The notes beneath the pieces are model-generated. The model saw only the letters and a program-made list of their open reading frames with translations. It did no database searches and was not told where the DNA came from. This document shows positions 8,084 to 17,900 of a stretch of DNA of 64,000 nt, piece by piece. The number at the start of each line of letters is the position of its first letter. Position 1 is the first letter of the stretch. Made by a program: the position numbers and the translations under genes. The stretch comes from Rhodococcus rhodnii (GTDB taxonomy: Bacteria > Actinomycetota > Actinomycetes > Mycobacteriales > Pseudonocardiaceae): assembly GCA_000720375.1 (NCBI GenBank), contig JOAA01000007.1, positions 186,001 to 250,000 of the forward strand, in the 5' to 3' direction.

Positions 8084-8791
8084 GTGAGCACCGACCAAGA
8101 GATCAAGAATGTCGTGCTGGTGCACGGCGCATTCGCTGATGGCTCGGGATGGCGTGGCGTGTACGACGACCTGACCGCGCGCGGCTACAAGGTGACGATC
8201 GTGCAGAACCCGCTCACCTCACTGGAAGACGACGTCGCGGCGACCACTCGGGTTCTGAATCTGCAGGACGGTCCGACGATCCTCGTCGGCCACTCCTGGG
8301 GCGGCACGGTCATCACCGAAGCCGGGGTCCACCCGAACGTGGCCGGCCTGGTCTATGTCTCCGCCCTGGCGCCCGACGCCGGCGAGACCACGGGCCAGCA
8401 GTACGAGGGCTTCGCGGCGACGCCGGACTTCGTCATCGATGTCGTTGACGACGGATACGGGTTCCTCAACCACGACAAGTTCAAGGCCGGTTTCGCCCAC
8501 GATGCCAGCGACGCGGACGCCGCCTTCCTGCGTGACACGCAGGTCCCGATCAACATGTCGGTGTTCGACACGCCGGTCAAGAACGCCGCCTGGCGTGACA
8601 AGCCCAGTTGGGCCGTCATCGCCACCGAGGACAAGTCGTTCGACCAGGCCATGCTGCAGCACATGGCGACGCGGAGCGGCGCGAAGATCACCAACGTGTC
8701 CGCGAGCCACGCCCTCTTCATGACCCAGGCCGGGGTCGTCTCCGACGTCATCGATGACGCCGCGAAGGGCGCTTCGCGCGCCGTTCGGTGA
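8084..8791 (+). CDS. Alpha/beta-hydrolase (esterase-like), GntR-controlled
   Basis: A 235-residue cytosolic hydrolase of the compact methyl-salicylate-esterase/EstC-like type. It has the oxyanion segment LVHGAFADGSGW near the N-terminus, the nucleophile Ser in VGHSWGG, and a catalytic His in SASHALFMTQ near the C-terminus. The GTG start follows GGGAAGGAGAGG. The 14-bp-arm palindrome upstream matches the operator over the neighbouring GntR start codon, so expression is probably induced when that regulator binds an effector, possibly the hydrolase substrate or product. The substrate is unknown. Confidence 0.85.
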   Translation: MSTDQEIKNVVLVHGAFADGSGWRGVYDDLTARGYKVTIVQNPLTSLEDDVAATTRVLNLQDGPTILVGHSWGGTVITEAGVHPNVAGLVYVSALAPDAGETTGQQYEGFAATPDFVIDVVDDGYGFLNHDKFKAGFAHDASDADAAFLRDTQVPINMSVFDTPVKNAAWRDKPSWAVIATEDKSFDQAMLQHMATRSGAKITNVSASHALFMTQAGVVSDVIDDAAKGASRAVR

Positions 8792-9056
8792 GCCGCTGAT
8801 TCGCCTCTGCAGGTGGATCGAACGAACATCCCGGCGCCCAAGCCGGGCGGGTTTCCGGGTTGCTCGCCGGCGGTCGGGTGGCTGGTGGTGTTGCTGGGAT
8901 CCGCTGGCGGATAGTGGAAGCGCAGGCCGCGAAGACAGAGTTGGGTAACTTCGGTGCGGGTCAGCCGGTTCGCGCCAGCAAAGGCGGTCGTGGAGCTCCG
9001 AGCGCGGACGAGCCAGCGGACGCTTGCGGGCCTCAGCGTAGGCCAGGGTGAGCACG

Positions 9057-9372
9057 ATGTGCCGCAGCATTCTTTCCGTGCGGAAAATGTTGACTGCTGC
9101 CGCGGCGGTCGCGGGAACGTTGGCTTTTGTTGCCCCGGCACAGGCCGCGACCGCCGCCCCCGAGCGGGTTTGTGGTTTCTGGGAGGATCACCAGTACGCC
9201 TTCTACAACCACTGTGGCGATTCGAGGATCCTCATCCGGATCAACCAACATGGCGGGCGGCGGCCCTGAGAACGACCACTGCGAGCTTGTCAACCCGGGG
9301 AGCACCTGGTTGGGGATGGCCGCCGATGTCGACCACGCCTTCTACCTCAGCTCGGGCATCTGCTCGATCTGA
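9057..9372 (+). pseudogene. Small secreted DUF6355-like protein, frameshifted
   Basis: The 5' part encodes a signal peptide (MLTAAAAVAGTLAFVAPAQA) and CGFWEDHQYAFYNHCGDSR, then hits a TGA at 9267-9269. The +1 frame continues with ENDHCELVNPGSTWLG and ends AFYLSSGICSI with a stop at 9370-9372. Joined, the two make a roughly 105-residue secreted protein with paired cysteines, resembling the DUF6355 family of small actinobacterial proteins. The shift falls in a run of GGC/GGG repeats near 9249-9265, so it may be a true mutation or a sequencing error. The ATG at 9057 has CAGGGTGAG upstream. Confidence 0.55.
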
Positions 9373-9405
9373 GCAGTGCGGCGCCAGGCCATGATCTGAC
9401 AGCCT

Positions 9406-9441
9406 CTGGGGCCACGCCGATGTTCAACGGCGTGGCCCCAG
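9406..9441. terminator. Strong hairpin, probable bidirectional or intrinsic terminator
   Basis: Arms CTGGGGCCACGCCG and its exact complement enclose an 8-base loop (ATGTTCAA). No U-tract follows, as is common in actinobacteria. It separates the DUF6355-like gene from the ABM-domain gene. Confidence 0.65.
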
Positions 9442-9468
9442 CACGACACTCGAAGGAGGCAGCGTCAG

Positions 9469-9789
9469 ATGATCGCGCGAACATGGCGTGGATGGGCTAC
9501 GACGAACAAAGCCGACGACTACCAGCGGCACTACCACTCCGAGGTCGCCGAGCACCTCCAGCAGGTTGCCGGCTTCCGCGGCGCACGGCTTCTGCGCCAC
9601 CAGGACGGCGAGGAGGTGATGTTCGCGTCCATCACGTTTTTCGCCAGCATCAACGATGTCGTCGCCTTCGCCGGCGAGAACTACGAGAATGCCGTCGTCG
9701 AAGACGCCGCACGCCAAGCCCTCACGCGATGGGACGCCCGCGTCACCCACCACGACGTGGCCGTCGATCTCCTACCTGAGAAGTCCTGA
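9469..9789 (+). CDS. Antibiotic-biosynthesis-monooxygenase (ABM) domain protein
   Basis: A 106-residue single-domain protein of the dimeric ferredoxin-like ABM fold: MIARTWRGWATTNKADDY at the start, GFRGARLLR in the middle and MFASITFFASINDVVAF after it. Members include quinone-forming monooxygenases and haem-degrading enzymes, but many have no known substrate. An upstream AGGCAGCGTCAG could serve as a ribosome-binding site. It stands alone, converging with the PucR gene at 9805. Function beyond the fold is unknown. Confidence 0.8.
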   Translation: MIARTWRGWATTNKADDYQRHYHSEVAEHLQQVAGFRGARLLRHQDGEEVMFASITFFASINDVVAFAGENYENAVVEDAARQALTRWDARVTHHDVAVDLLPEKS

Positions 9790-9804
9790 AGCGCGAGACC
9801 AGGT

Positions 9805-10878
9805 TCACTGCCGGCTGGCCACCGTGAGCCACCAGATCTCGGCGAGGTCCGCGGGATCACGCAGGCTTACGCCGGTCAGCTCGGTGAACTGCGCCAGCCG
9901 GTGACGCAAGGTGTTCGGGTGCACATGCAATGCGACCGCGGCATCCGCCACACACATTCCATTGTCTATATAGGACAGTACTGATCGCCAGATGTCTGCG
10001 CCGTACGGTCCTTTCGCACTGAGCGGAGCGATGATCCTGCTCGACAGGATGTGCGTCATCTGCTGTTCGGTGGCGGCGATGTAGGTGAGCCGCAGGGTGT
10101 CGAGCCGGTGAGCGCCGGTCAGACCCAGCCGTAGGGCTGCCACGAGGACCCGTCCGGCTGTCAGGTACGACATGTGCAGGTCTGCCACCGCCACCAGTGG
10201 GCCGATCCCGAATGTGCCGAACCAAGGCTCGATGACATCTGGACCACTCACGAGGCCGAGCACCTCGCGGTTGTCCACGGCCACGACCAGGCCATGCTCG
10301 CGCAAGTTGGACGCCGTGATTCCTGGGGCAGGTCGACCACGTACCGCGGCATACTTCCCCGCCGGATCGAGGCCGAGTTGCCGCAAATGGGTGCTGGCGC
10401 CGGGATGGGTCAGCAGGGCTCGAAGAGCATCGCCGTAGCTGCAGAGTTCGGCCTCGCGATGAGCGGCCGCCGCGGCCACCGTCACGACGTCCAGCCATTG
10501 CCAGACGAACTCGACCGTGCTGAGCAGTGCCGAATCGGACGCGCCACGTTCATGCGCCTCGGCCGACAGGACTTTCCAGAACTCCTCGCCGGACACTCGG
10601 TACGCGGCCAGCACGGCCGCCACGCTGATTCCCTGGCGTGCCCGGTCCGCGCCGACTTCGGTGATCTGACGCAGTTCGGCCGTGTCTGGCAGGCAGCCGT
10701 CTCTGAGGTGTCCGACCGCGGCAGCGACGATCTGCCGGTTGCCCCGCCGCAGCACGTGATCGGGAATCGTCGCGTATTCCGGTACCGCGTCCCGGATTCT
10801 GGCGACCAGCCGGTCGACCAGCGCGTCGAGCCGGGCCGGTTGCCCGGCTAGGTTGTCGAGCACAGCGCGCACCGTCAT
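9805..10878 (-). CDS. PucR/CdaR-family transcriptional regulator
   Basis: A 357-residue regulator with the helical N-terminal RsbT-like region (about 1-150, e.g. VAAVLAAYRVSGEEFW), a GGDEF-like middle region and the C-terminal PucR helix-turn-helix ADAAVALHVHPNTLRHRLAQF. ATG 10878 is supported by GGAGG eight bases upstream; an ORF extension to 10992 would overlap the next gene. It diverges from the acyl-CoA ligase/MFS pair starting at 10977, so it probably controls that pair, as PucR proteins often do with neighbouring catabolic genes. Confidence 0.85.
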   Translation of the reverse strand: MTVRAVLDNLAGQPARLDALVDRLVARIRDAVPEYATIPDHVLRRGNRQIVAAAVGHLRDGCLPDTAELRQITEVGADRARQGISVAAVLAAYRVSGEEFWKVLSAEAHERGASDSALLSTVEFVWQWLDVVTVAAAAAHREAELCSYGDALRALLTHPGASTHLRQLGLDPAGKYAAVRGRPAPGITASNLREHGLVVAVDNREVLGLVSGPDVIEPWFGTFGIGPLVAVADLHMSYLTAGRVLVAALRLGLTGAHRLDTLRLTYIAATEQQMTHILSSRIIAPLSAKGPYGADIWRSVLSYIDNGMCVADAAVALHVHPNTLRHRLAQFTELTGVSLRDPADLAEIWWLTVASRQ

Positions 10879-10976
10879 TGTGCAAACCTCCAACCTGATC
10901 ATCGCCAGGGTGGCCACGACACCAGCGTTCGTCCGGCCATATTGCCGCAACCTCCGGCCGGCGTGACGATGCCGGG

Positions 10977-12407
10977 ATGCAGCCGACCGCACTCGCCGAC
11001 CGCCTGGCCCGACTCGCCGAGGCAGACCCCGATCGGCCCGCCGTGACCTGCGGGCCGGAAACGCTGACCCGCCGGGAACTCGACCGCCGGACGAACGTGC
11101 TCGCCCGTGCTTACGCCGATTGTGGAGTGACGGCGGGCGATCTGGTCACGATCGGTCTGCCCAACGGAGTCGAGTTCGTCTGCGCGGCGGTGGCCACGTG
11201 GAAACTCGGCGCGACCCCGCAGCCGGTATCCCACCGACTCCCCCTGGCCGAGCTCACCGCAGTGCTCGACGTCGCCGAGCCCGCTCTCGTGATCGGGCTG
11301 GATGTCCCCGGGCGCCAATCGGTTCCGGCGGGTCACGAGTACCCGGATGATCCCTTGCCGCCGGTCATCGCGGCTTCCTGGAAGGCTCCAGCGTCCGGCG
11401 GCAGCACCGGCAGGCCGAAGGTGATCATGTCGACGCAACCGGCATGTGCGGAGGTCATGGACGAGTACGCCGGAGCGTTCGCGATGCCGCCGGACGGCGT
11501 TCATCTGGTCGCCGGACCGTTGTCGCACAACGGGCCGTTCATGATGGCCTCGGCAGCCCTGTTCACCGGCAGCCATGTCGTGGTGATGCCCAAGTTCGAC
11601 CCCGCCGAACTGCTTCGGCTGATCGAGACGTATCGAGTGCAGTGGACGTTTCTGGTACCGACCATGATGCACCGAGTGTGGCGGCTGCCCGATGAGGTCC
11701 GGGCGAAAGCAGACATGTCCAGCTTGCGGATCGTCCTGCACGGAGCCGCTCCCTGCGCACAGTGGCTCAAGCGCGCATGGCTGGATTGGCTTGGCCCGCA
11801 ACGCGTTTTCGAGTTGTACGCGGCCACCGAAGCACAGGCGGCGTGTCTGATCTCCGGCGCGGAGTGGCTCGCCCACCCGGGCAGCGTCGGCCGGGTGGCC
11901 CGCGGTGAGATCCGGGTGCTCGACGCCGACCGCCGCGATGTCCCGCCTGGCGAAACCGGTGAGATCTGGATGCGCCGCACGCCCGGTTCCCCGGAGACAT
12001 ACCGGTATCTCGGCGCGGAAGCGACCATTGTGGACGATGGCTGGGAGTCCACAGGAGACATCGGAAGGGTGGATGCCGAGGGGTACGTGTACCTCGCCGA
12101 TCGCAAGCCGGACATGATCCTGGTCGGCGGGGCGAACGTCTTCCCTGCCGAGATCGAGAACGCACTCGACGAGCATCCGTCCGTCCTGTCCAGTTGCGTG
12201 ATCGGCCTGCCAGACGAGGAATACGGCAACGTCATCCACGCCGTCGTGCAAACCGACGGCCCACTGGACGAGGCCGCGCTGCTCAACCATCTGAAGGACA
12301 GGTTGGCCACGTACAAACTGCCGCGAACGTTCGAACGCGTGGAGTTCCCGTTGCGCGATGACGCCGGGAAAGTACGTCGGGCACAAGTGCGTGAACAGCG
12401 GTTATGA
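10977..12407 (+). CDS. AMP-dependent acyl-CoA synthetase/ligase
   Basis: A 476-residue member of the ANL superfamily that activates a carboxylic acid as acyl-AMP and then as a CoA thioester. The phosphate-binding A3 loop reads ASGGSTGRPKVIM, the A5 region YAATEAQ, and the A7-A8 region STGDIGR and LADRKPDMILVGGANV. The C-terminal catalytic Lys would be the one in DAGKVRRAQ. It resembles short ligases of the bile-acid or steroid side-chain type, but the substrate is not determined. It overlaps the MFS gene by the ATGA tetranucleotide, so a ligase coupled to an importer or exporter of the same acid is plausible. Confidence 0.82.
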   Translation: MQPTALADRLARLAEADPDRPAVTCGPETLTRRELDRRTNVLARAYADCGVTAGDLVTIGLPNGVEFVCAAVATWKLGATPQPVSHRLPLAELTAVLDVAEPALVIGLDVPGRQSVPAGHEYPDDPLPPVIAASWKAPASGGSTGRPKVIMSTQPACAEVMDEYAGAFAMPPDGVHLVAGPLSHNGPFMMASAALFTGSHVVVMPKFDPAELLRLIETYRVQWTFLVPTMMHRVWRLPDEVRAKADMSSLRIVLHGAAPCAQWLKRAWLDWLGPQRVFELYAATEAQAACLISGAEWLAHPGSVGRVARGEIRVLDADRRDVPPGETGEIWMRRTPGSPETYRYLGAEATIVDDGWESTGDIGRVDAEGYVYLADRKPDMILVGGANVFPAEIENALDEHPSVLSSCVIGLPDEEYGNVIHAVVQTDGPLDEAALLNHLKDRLATYKLPRTFERVEFPLRDDAGKVRRAQVREQRL

Positions 12408-13579
12408 CGGTTGGCAAGCGCTGGATCGGGGCGCTGTCGTTGGCCACGTTCGGCATGTCGATCGCCGTGCTGACGCCGATCCAGGTCCTTCTGCCGTTGC
12501 AGATCGAAGCGATCGACCCGGACGGCAAGGTGCTCGCGCTCGGCTGGATCACCGCGGTGGCCGCCGTGGTGTCCATTGTGGTGTGTCCGATCGCCGGGGC
12601 ATTCTCCGATCGGACGACATCCCGGTTCGGGCGCCGCCGACCGTGGGTGTTGGGTAGCGGTATCGCTGGCAGCGCCGCGCTCGTCGTACTTGGTGCCCAG
12701 CACACAATCCTCGGCGTCGCCGTGTTCTGGATCACCGTGCAGGCCGCGACCAACGCGATGTACGCGGCGCTGAGCGCCGCCGTGCCCGATCAAGTCCCGG
12801 TGGATCAGCGCGGTGTGGTGTCCGCGTTCGTCGGCCTGCCGATTCCATTGGCTTTGATCACCGGGACTTTCGTCGTCGCCGTGGTCGTGACCGACCAGTT
12901 CGCTGCTTACTTGGCGCTGGGCGTGGCCCAGTTGGTGTTCGTACTGCCGTTCGTGCTCGACTCGACCGACCGTCCACATCAGCCGGAACCGTTGCGGGCA
13001 CGGTTCCGGCTGCGTGGCAGCCGGGATCTGGCATGGGCGTTCGGATGCCGGTTCGCGATCCAGGTCGCCAACGCCGTCGGTACTCTTTATCTGCTGTACT
13101 ACCTGCGTGACGTGGTGCATCGGCCAGATCCGGCGCAGTCGGTGTTCCTGCTGCTGTTGATCTACACGGCCAGTGTGGTGCCGACGAGCATCATCGCCGG
13201 GCGTTGGTCCGACCGATCCGGCCGACGCAAGCCGTTCGTCATTGTGTCCTCGATCGTCGTGGCCGCCGCGAGCTTGGTACTGGGACTGGGCAAATCCTGG
13301 CCGAGTGCGGTGTGGGCTGCGGGCCTGATGGGCGTCGGGTACGGCGTTTACCTTGCCGTGGACAACGCACTGATCACGCAAGTCCTGCCGTCCGACGCGG
13401 ACCGGGCCCGCGACCTTGGTCTGGTCAACATCGCCAACACCGCTCCGCAGGCCATCGCCCCGGCTCTCGCCGGCGTCGTGATCACCAGCCTGGGTGGATA
13501 CACGCCGTTGTACGTGCTCGCAGCGGCGTTCGGCCTGGTCGGTGCGGCACTGATCCAACCCGTTCGATCGGTGCGCTGA
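12404..13579 (+). CDS. MFS transporter (sugar/drug cation symporter-like)
   Basis: A 391-residue protein with about 12 membrane segments and the MFS loop-2 motif DRTTSRFGRRRPWVLG after TM2, repeated as GRWSDRSGRRKP after TM8. Its length and motif resemble the SLC45/GPH-like actinobacterial branch. The ATG overlaps the TGA of the acyl ligase, indicating co-translation. It may import the acid activated by the ligase or export a product. It converges with the alpha/beta-hydrolase gene, with five bases between stops. Confidence 0.83.
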   Translation: MTVGKRWIGALSLATFGMSIAVLTPIQVLLPLQIEAIDPDGKVLALGWITAVAAVVSIVVCPIAGAFSDRTTSRFGRRRPWVLGSGIAGSAALVVLGAQHTILGVAVFWITVQAATNAMYAALSAAVPDQVPVDQRGVVSAFVGLPIPLALITGTFVVAVVVTDQFAAYLALGVAQLVFVLPFVLDSTDRPHQPEPLRARFRLRGSRDLAWAFGCRFAIQVANAVGTLYLLYYLRDVVHRPDPAQSVFLLLLIYTASVVPTSIIAGRWSDRSGRRKPFVIVSSIVVAAASLVLGLGKSWPSAVWAAGLMGVGYGVYLAVDNALITQVLPSDADRARDLGLVNIANTAPQAIAPALAGVVITSLGGYTPLYVLAAAFGLVGAALIQPVRSVR

Positions 13580-13584
13580 AACCC

Positions 13585-14979
13585 TTACAAAGGTGGCACG
13601 TTGGCCGCACGGGCGCGGGCCACGGCCTCGTCGTAGTCCGGCCGCAGGAGATATCCGGAGTTCAGTGCTCGATTCGCGGCTTCGATGAACTTCGCGACGT
13701 ACGTAGCGTGATCCGGATACAGCTGCCGAAGCCGGTCCGGCGTGAACGGAGTCGTGGTACCCAGCAGCCCGCAGGCGCCAGGAACGTTGCCGCCGCTGTT
13801 GTTCGGCGCGTGCGCCGCGATCGGCGTGTCGAGATCCGGCAACCGGACGCCGCCCAGGGCGTTCTGGTCGGCGTCACGCACGATGATCAGGCCCAGCAGC
13901 ATGGTGATCGGCGACGCCGTGGGCGGCGCGGCGCCGCCTCTCGCCCATCGGTCGAGGTGGTGGAACGCGGCGTTCTCCGCGTATCGGAAGGTCATGCTGT
14001 TGACCGGCTTGTCGCAGTACGTCGCGGCGCCGTCGTTGATTGCCTTGTCACGAGCGTTTGCCGCGTTGTAGAGGTCCAGCCCGTACTGGTCGGCGTGCGC
14101 TGTGCCGGCGACCTCCCACGTCCGGACGAGCGCGGTGTCCTGCCGGACGGATGACGAGAACACGACGTCGGTTTCGGCCTGCAGGATGAACACCGGGTCA
14201 CGCAGGTCCGTACGGATCTTGGCTGTAAGGGCACCGATGAGGCCATCGCCGATCGGTGCTGCGGGCGCGGCGCGGCCGTGGAGCATCAGGCCGTCATATA
14301 CCGCGTGCACAGGCTGCACCGCGTTGGCATACGTCGTCAGCCGGAACGCCGACTGTGAGTGTCCCGTGCCGAGAACGACATCAGCAGCCCGGCCGCCAAG
14401 CAACCGTGGATTGGCTCGAACCGCTTCCGCGGCCTGGCTGAAGATGTCGTACGACAAGGTGTCCGCGCTGATGTTCACCGCGTTGTACCGGCCCGGATCG
14501 AGGCTCTTGAGCTTGTCGGCACCACCTTTCTGCGCGGTCACACCGACATAGACGTGCCCGGACCGCAGGAAGTGCTCGTAGGACTGGGAGAAGTCGACCG
14601 GGATGTCCACGCCGAAGCTGACGTTCAGCCACTCGACCACGACCGTGCCGCTGAACCTGTCCGGATTGGCCGGCCGGACAACCACAATCCTTGTCGTGTA
14701 GGGGTTGTCGCTCGTGGCGATCCGCATGTTCCATTTGCCGTCGCTGGTCCACGAGCCCACCTGTTCATAGGTGTTGGCACGCCCGGACATCAGGTATTCC
14801 TCTTCGACATACCCTCGGGCGGCAAGGTCGATGACGCCCTTCGCGCCGCTGACCGGCCATCCCTTCCCCGCATTCGCCGGCACAGCCGTCACAGTGGGGG
14901 CGGCCGAGGCTTCGGCTGTGCCGGTCACAGCGACGGACATCAGGGATAGGGCGAGCACGAGTCGCGCTGCTCTGCGCAT
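13585..14979 (-). CDS. Secreted alpha/beta-hydrolase (ABhydrolase_10 type)
   Basis: A 464-residue exported protein with a signal peptide (RLVLALSLMSVAVTGTAEASA). It has the large alpha/beta-hydrolase domain seen in actinobacterial proteins annotated as alpha/beta-hydrolase domain-containing (PF20091). The probable nucleophile Ser is in GTGHSQSAF, with VVVEWLNVSFG earlier and a TAHADQYG segment that may hold the His. The start at 14979 follows AGGAGG and sits 20 bases after the PKS stop, so it is the third gene of a FAAL-PKS-hydrolase transcript. It may hydrolyse or re-esterify the exported polyketide lipid (inference). Confidence 0.8.
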   Translation of the reverse strand: MRRAARLVLALSLMSVAVTGTAEASAAPTVTAVPANAGKGWPVSGAKGVIDLAARGYVEEEYLMSGRANTYEQVGSWTSDGKWNMRIATSDNPYTTRIVVVRPANPDRFSGTVVVEWLNVSFGVDIPVDFSQSYEHFLRSGHVYVGVTAQKGGADKLKSLDPGRYNAVNISADTLSYDIFSQAAEAVRANPRLLGGRAADVVLGTGHSQSAFRLTTYANAVQPVHAVYDGLMLHGRAAPAAPIGDGLIGALTAKIRTDLRDPVFILQAETDVVFSSSVRQDTALVRTWEVAGTAHADQYGLDLYNAANARDKAINDGAATYCDKPVNSMTFRYAENAAFHHLDRWARGGAAPPTASPITMLLGLIIVRDADQNALGGVRLPDLDTPIAAHAPNNSGGNVPGACGLLGTTTPFTPDRLRQLYPDHATYVAKFIEAANRALNSGYLLRPDYDEAVARARAANVPPL

Positions 14980-14998
14980 GGATGACGACCTCCTGGAT

Positions 14999-17900
14999 CT
15001 ACCGGCGTAGCACACCGGCCAGGTGTTCGGCGATCACGTTCACAGTGGGTGGATCAAGCAGGGACAGGTGATGTCCCGGCACGGTGATGATTTCGAGGTT
15101 CCCGCAGACGGAATCCCAGCCGCGGGCGGGATCCGTGCGGTCGAACCGGGGATCTCGCAGTCCACCTGGGACACTGGACTCCGCGCTGTAGAACACGACT
15201 GGACCGTCGTACTGCTTGGGCTGATAGCGTTCCAGCAGTCGTGCGTCCAGGAAGGACGATCGCTGGTGGGCCAGGATCGCGGCACTGACCTGTTCGTTGA
15301 CCAGGCCGGCCGCGGTGATCGTGGCGATCAACAGGTCCGCCTGGTCCTCTTCGCTCATCGTGGCCAGATCGGCGTACGGCAAATCGACTCGCCTGCCGTA
15401 GCTGCTCTCCAGGAACTCGCCGAACCGGTGGAACCGCCGCTCCAGCCGCTGCCGTGCGGTGAGTCCGGGTTCTTCCGGCAACGGCAGGATCGGGTCGATC
15501 AGCACGAGCAAGTCGACCACCTCGCCCGCGACTGAAAGGCGTTGTGCCATCTCGAAAGCCTGGAACCCGCCGAAGGACCAGCCAGCGAGCTTGTACGGGC
15601 CTGATGGCTGGATCGCCCGCAGGTCGGGCAGGAAACGGTCGACGCGTTGTTCAACGGTGTTGGTGTCGTCGATCCGGTCGAATCCATACGCCGGAACCTC
15701 GAGCAGATCGACGAGCTGACGGAACACCGCCGTGTCGCCGCCTCCAGGGTGGAAGAAGAACAGCGGATCGTCGCCCGCGCGTAACACCCTGACCGGTCCG
15801 TGTGCTCGATCGGCCGCACGCACCAGGTTCGCCATCAGTTCGACAGTCGGTCTCGCGAACAGTTCAGTCGTGCTGAACTCGTGTGCCGCCCGCTTGCTCA
15901 GCAGTGCCGCGATCTGCTCGGCCTGGGCGTCGTCACCGGGAAACTCGTGGGTCACTCCGATCGGGGTGCCGAGGACGTCCTGCCAAACCGATGCGATCAA
16001 GCGCTCGGCCGCGTCCCGGGGTGGCACGAGGACCGACGGCGACGATGCCTCGGGCGCTTGTTCAATGCCGGTCTCGGCGAAGACGCGTGCACACAGTCCG
16101 GTGAGGGTGGCGCCGGTAAGCAGCACCGATACCGGCAGGCTGATCTCCAGGTCGTGCTGCAGTGCGTTACGGATCCGCATGGCCAGCAGCGAATCCACGC
16201 CGAGGCTCGTCAGCGGTAGATCGTCAGCGAGCGCGTCGGCAGCCAAGCCCATCACCGACGCGACGCGGAATCGGACCTGGGCAGCCACGAGCCGACGGGC
16301 CTCCCCCGGGCCACGGGCCTGGACGGCGGCCATCCCCGGCCAGTCACCGGTCTCGGCTACCATGTGTCCAATGAGGATTTCCGAGAAGAACGGGATGCCT
16401 GCCAGTTGGGGGAACTCAGTCGCGAGCCGGGCCGTGTTCAGCCGCACGGCCGCGATCTCGGCACCACGCGCGGAGATCGCGGCCTCGACCACCTCGAGCC
16501 CTTCGGCCGGAGGGATCGGATGGATCCACGGGACCTCGATGTCCGCGGCCGCGCCGACTTCCGCCCACGTGCCCCAGTTCACCGTCACGGCAGGCAGACC
16601 ATCGGCACGTCGCATGGCCACAAGCGCGTCCAGATAGGCGTTGGCCGAGGCATAGGCTGGTTGGCCAGGCAACCCGTGCAGTGCGGTGGCCGACGAGAAT
16701 CCGAGCCACCAGTCCAGGTCGTGTCCCAGGCTTGCCGCGTGCAACCGCCATGCGCCGTGTGCCTTGGGCCGCCACGTCCGGCACAGCGTTTCCTCGTCCA
16801 AAAGCGACACTGTGTTGTCGTCGAACACGGCTGCGGCGTGTGCGATCCCGCGTGGCGTTCCCGCCGCCTCAAGCAGGCGTTCGGCCACGCCCAGGTCCGC
16901 GACGTCGCCCAGCACGACCTCGACCGAGGTGCCCGCCGAGCGCAGCTCGTCGATCATCGCCGTGGTGGCGCGGCTGGGCGGCTTTCGTCCATTCAGGACA
17001 AGCCGGGTAGCGCCCCTGGCCGCCAGCCATCCCGCCAGGAGCAGGCCGATCCCGCCCAGGCCACCGGTGATCACATAGCCGCCGTCCGGACGTACCACAG
17101 GAACGACCGACGGGAGATCCGGGGCGCTCGTCAGGCGAGCCACGTACCGACGGCCCTCTCGCCAGGCCACTTCGTCGTCGGGCGCGTCTGCCGTCAGCTC
17201 ACGGGCCAACTCCGAGACATCCGTGACATCGAGCCAGCTCGCGCGGATACCTGGGTGTTCGTAGGACAGAACACGCACGAGGCCACGAAGCGAAGCAGGA
17301 CCGGGCTGTCCACGTTCGCCCGGCGCGACCGCCGCGGCGTTGGTGGTGACGAGCCACAGCCGCGGTGGCTTGCCTGGCAGGTCGGCGACGGTTCGCACCA
17401 AGTCCACACAGTCGAGCACGGCCCATTTGCCGGTTTCCAGCCCATGGGACGCGTCCGGCGAGACCAGCAATGCCACTGCTGCGGGACGCTCGCTCCGGAG
17501 CGCGTCATCGTCCACGGCCGGCACGACCCGGCACGGCACTCCGGCGGATTCGATCGCGGCTGCGGCGGTCTCGACGAACGGGTGATCCGGCTCGGCCACG
17601 AGCAGCACCGGTCCGTGGTCGCTCGCGTCCGGTGGATCGCTGGGCACCCAACTCCGGGCGAGCAGGCTCTGCCGCAACCGTCCGGGGAACGGTGAACGCT
17701 CGACCTTGCGCAGGAACACGTCCGTGATCTCCAGCAGGACTTGGCTGTCGTCGTCAATCAGCCGGACGTCGCACGTCAGCCCACCGTCGCCCTGCGTGAC
17801 CGAGATGTACGCCCGTACACTGGATCCAGGATCACCGAGCAGCCTGACGTGTCCAAATTCCATTGGCACGTAACGAACATCGGGTTCGGCCGACGGTACA

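Noticed and set aside
8792..9056. Possible decayed transposase on the minus strand (LTRTEV..., HYPP...)
   Set aside because: The resemblance to IS701/IS4 C-termini is too weak and needs several frameshifts; no terminal repeats were found. The 265 bases otherwise hold nothing I can name.
11501..13558. 685-codon minus-strand open frame
   Set aside because: It is antisense to the acyl ligase and MFS genes, whose family motifs are clear. The product is low-complexity and matches no motif.
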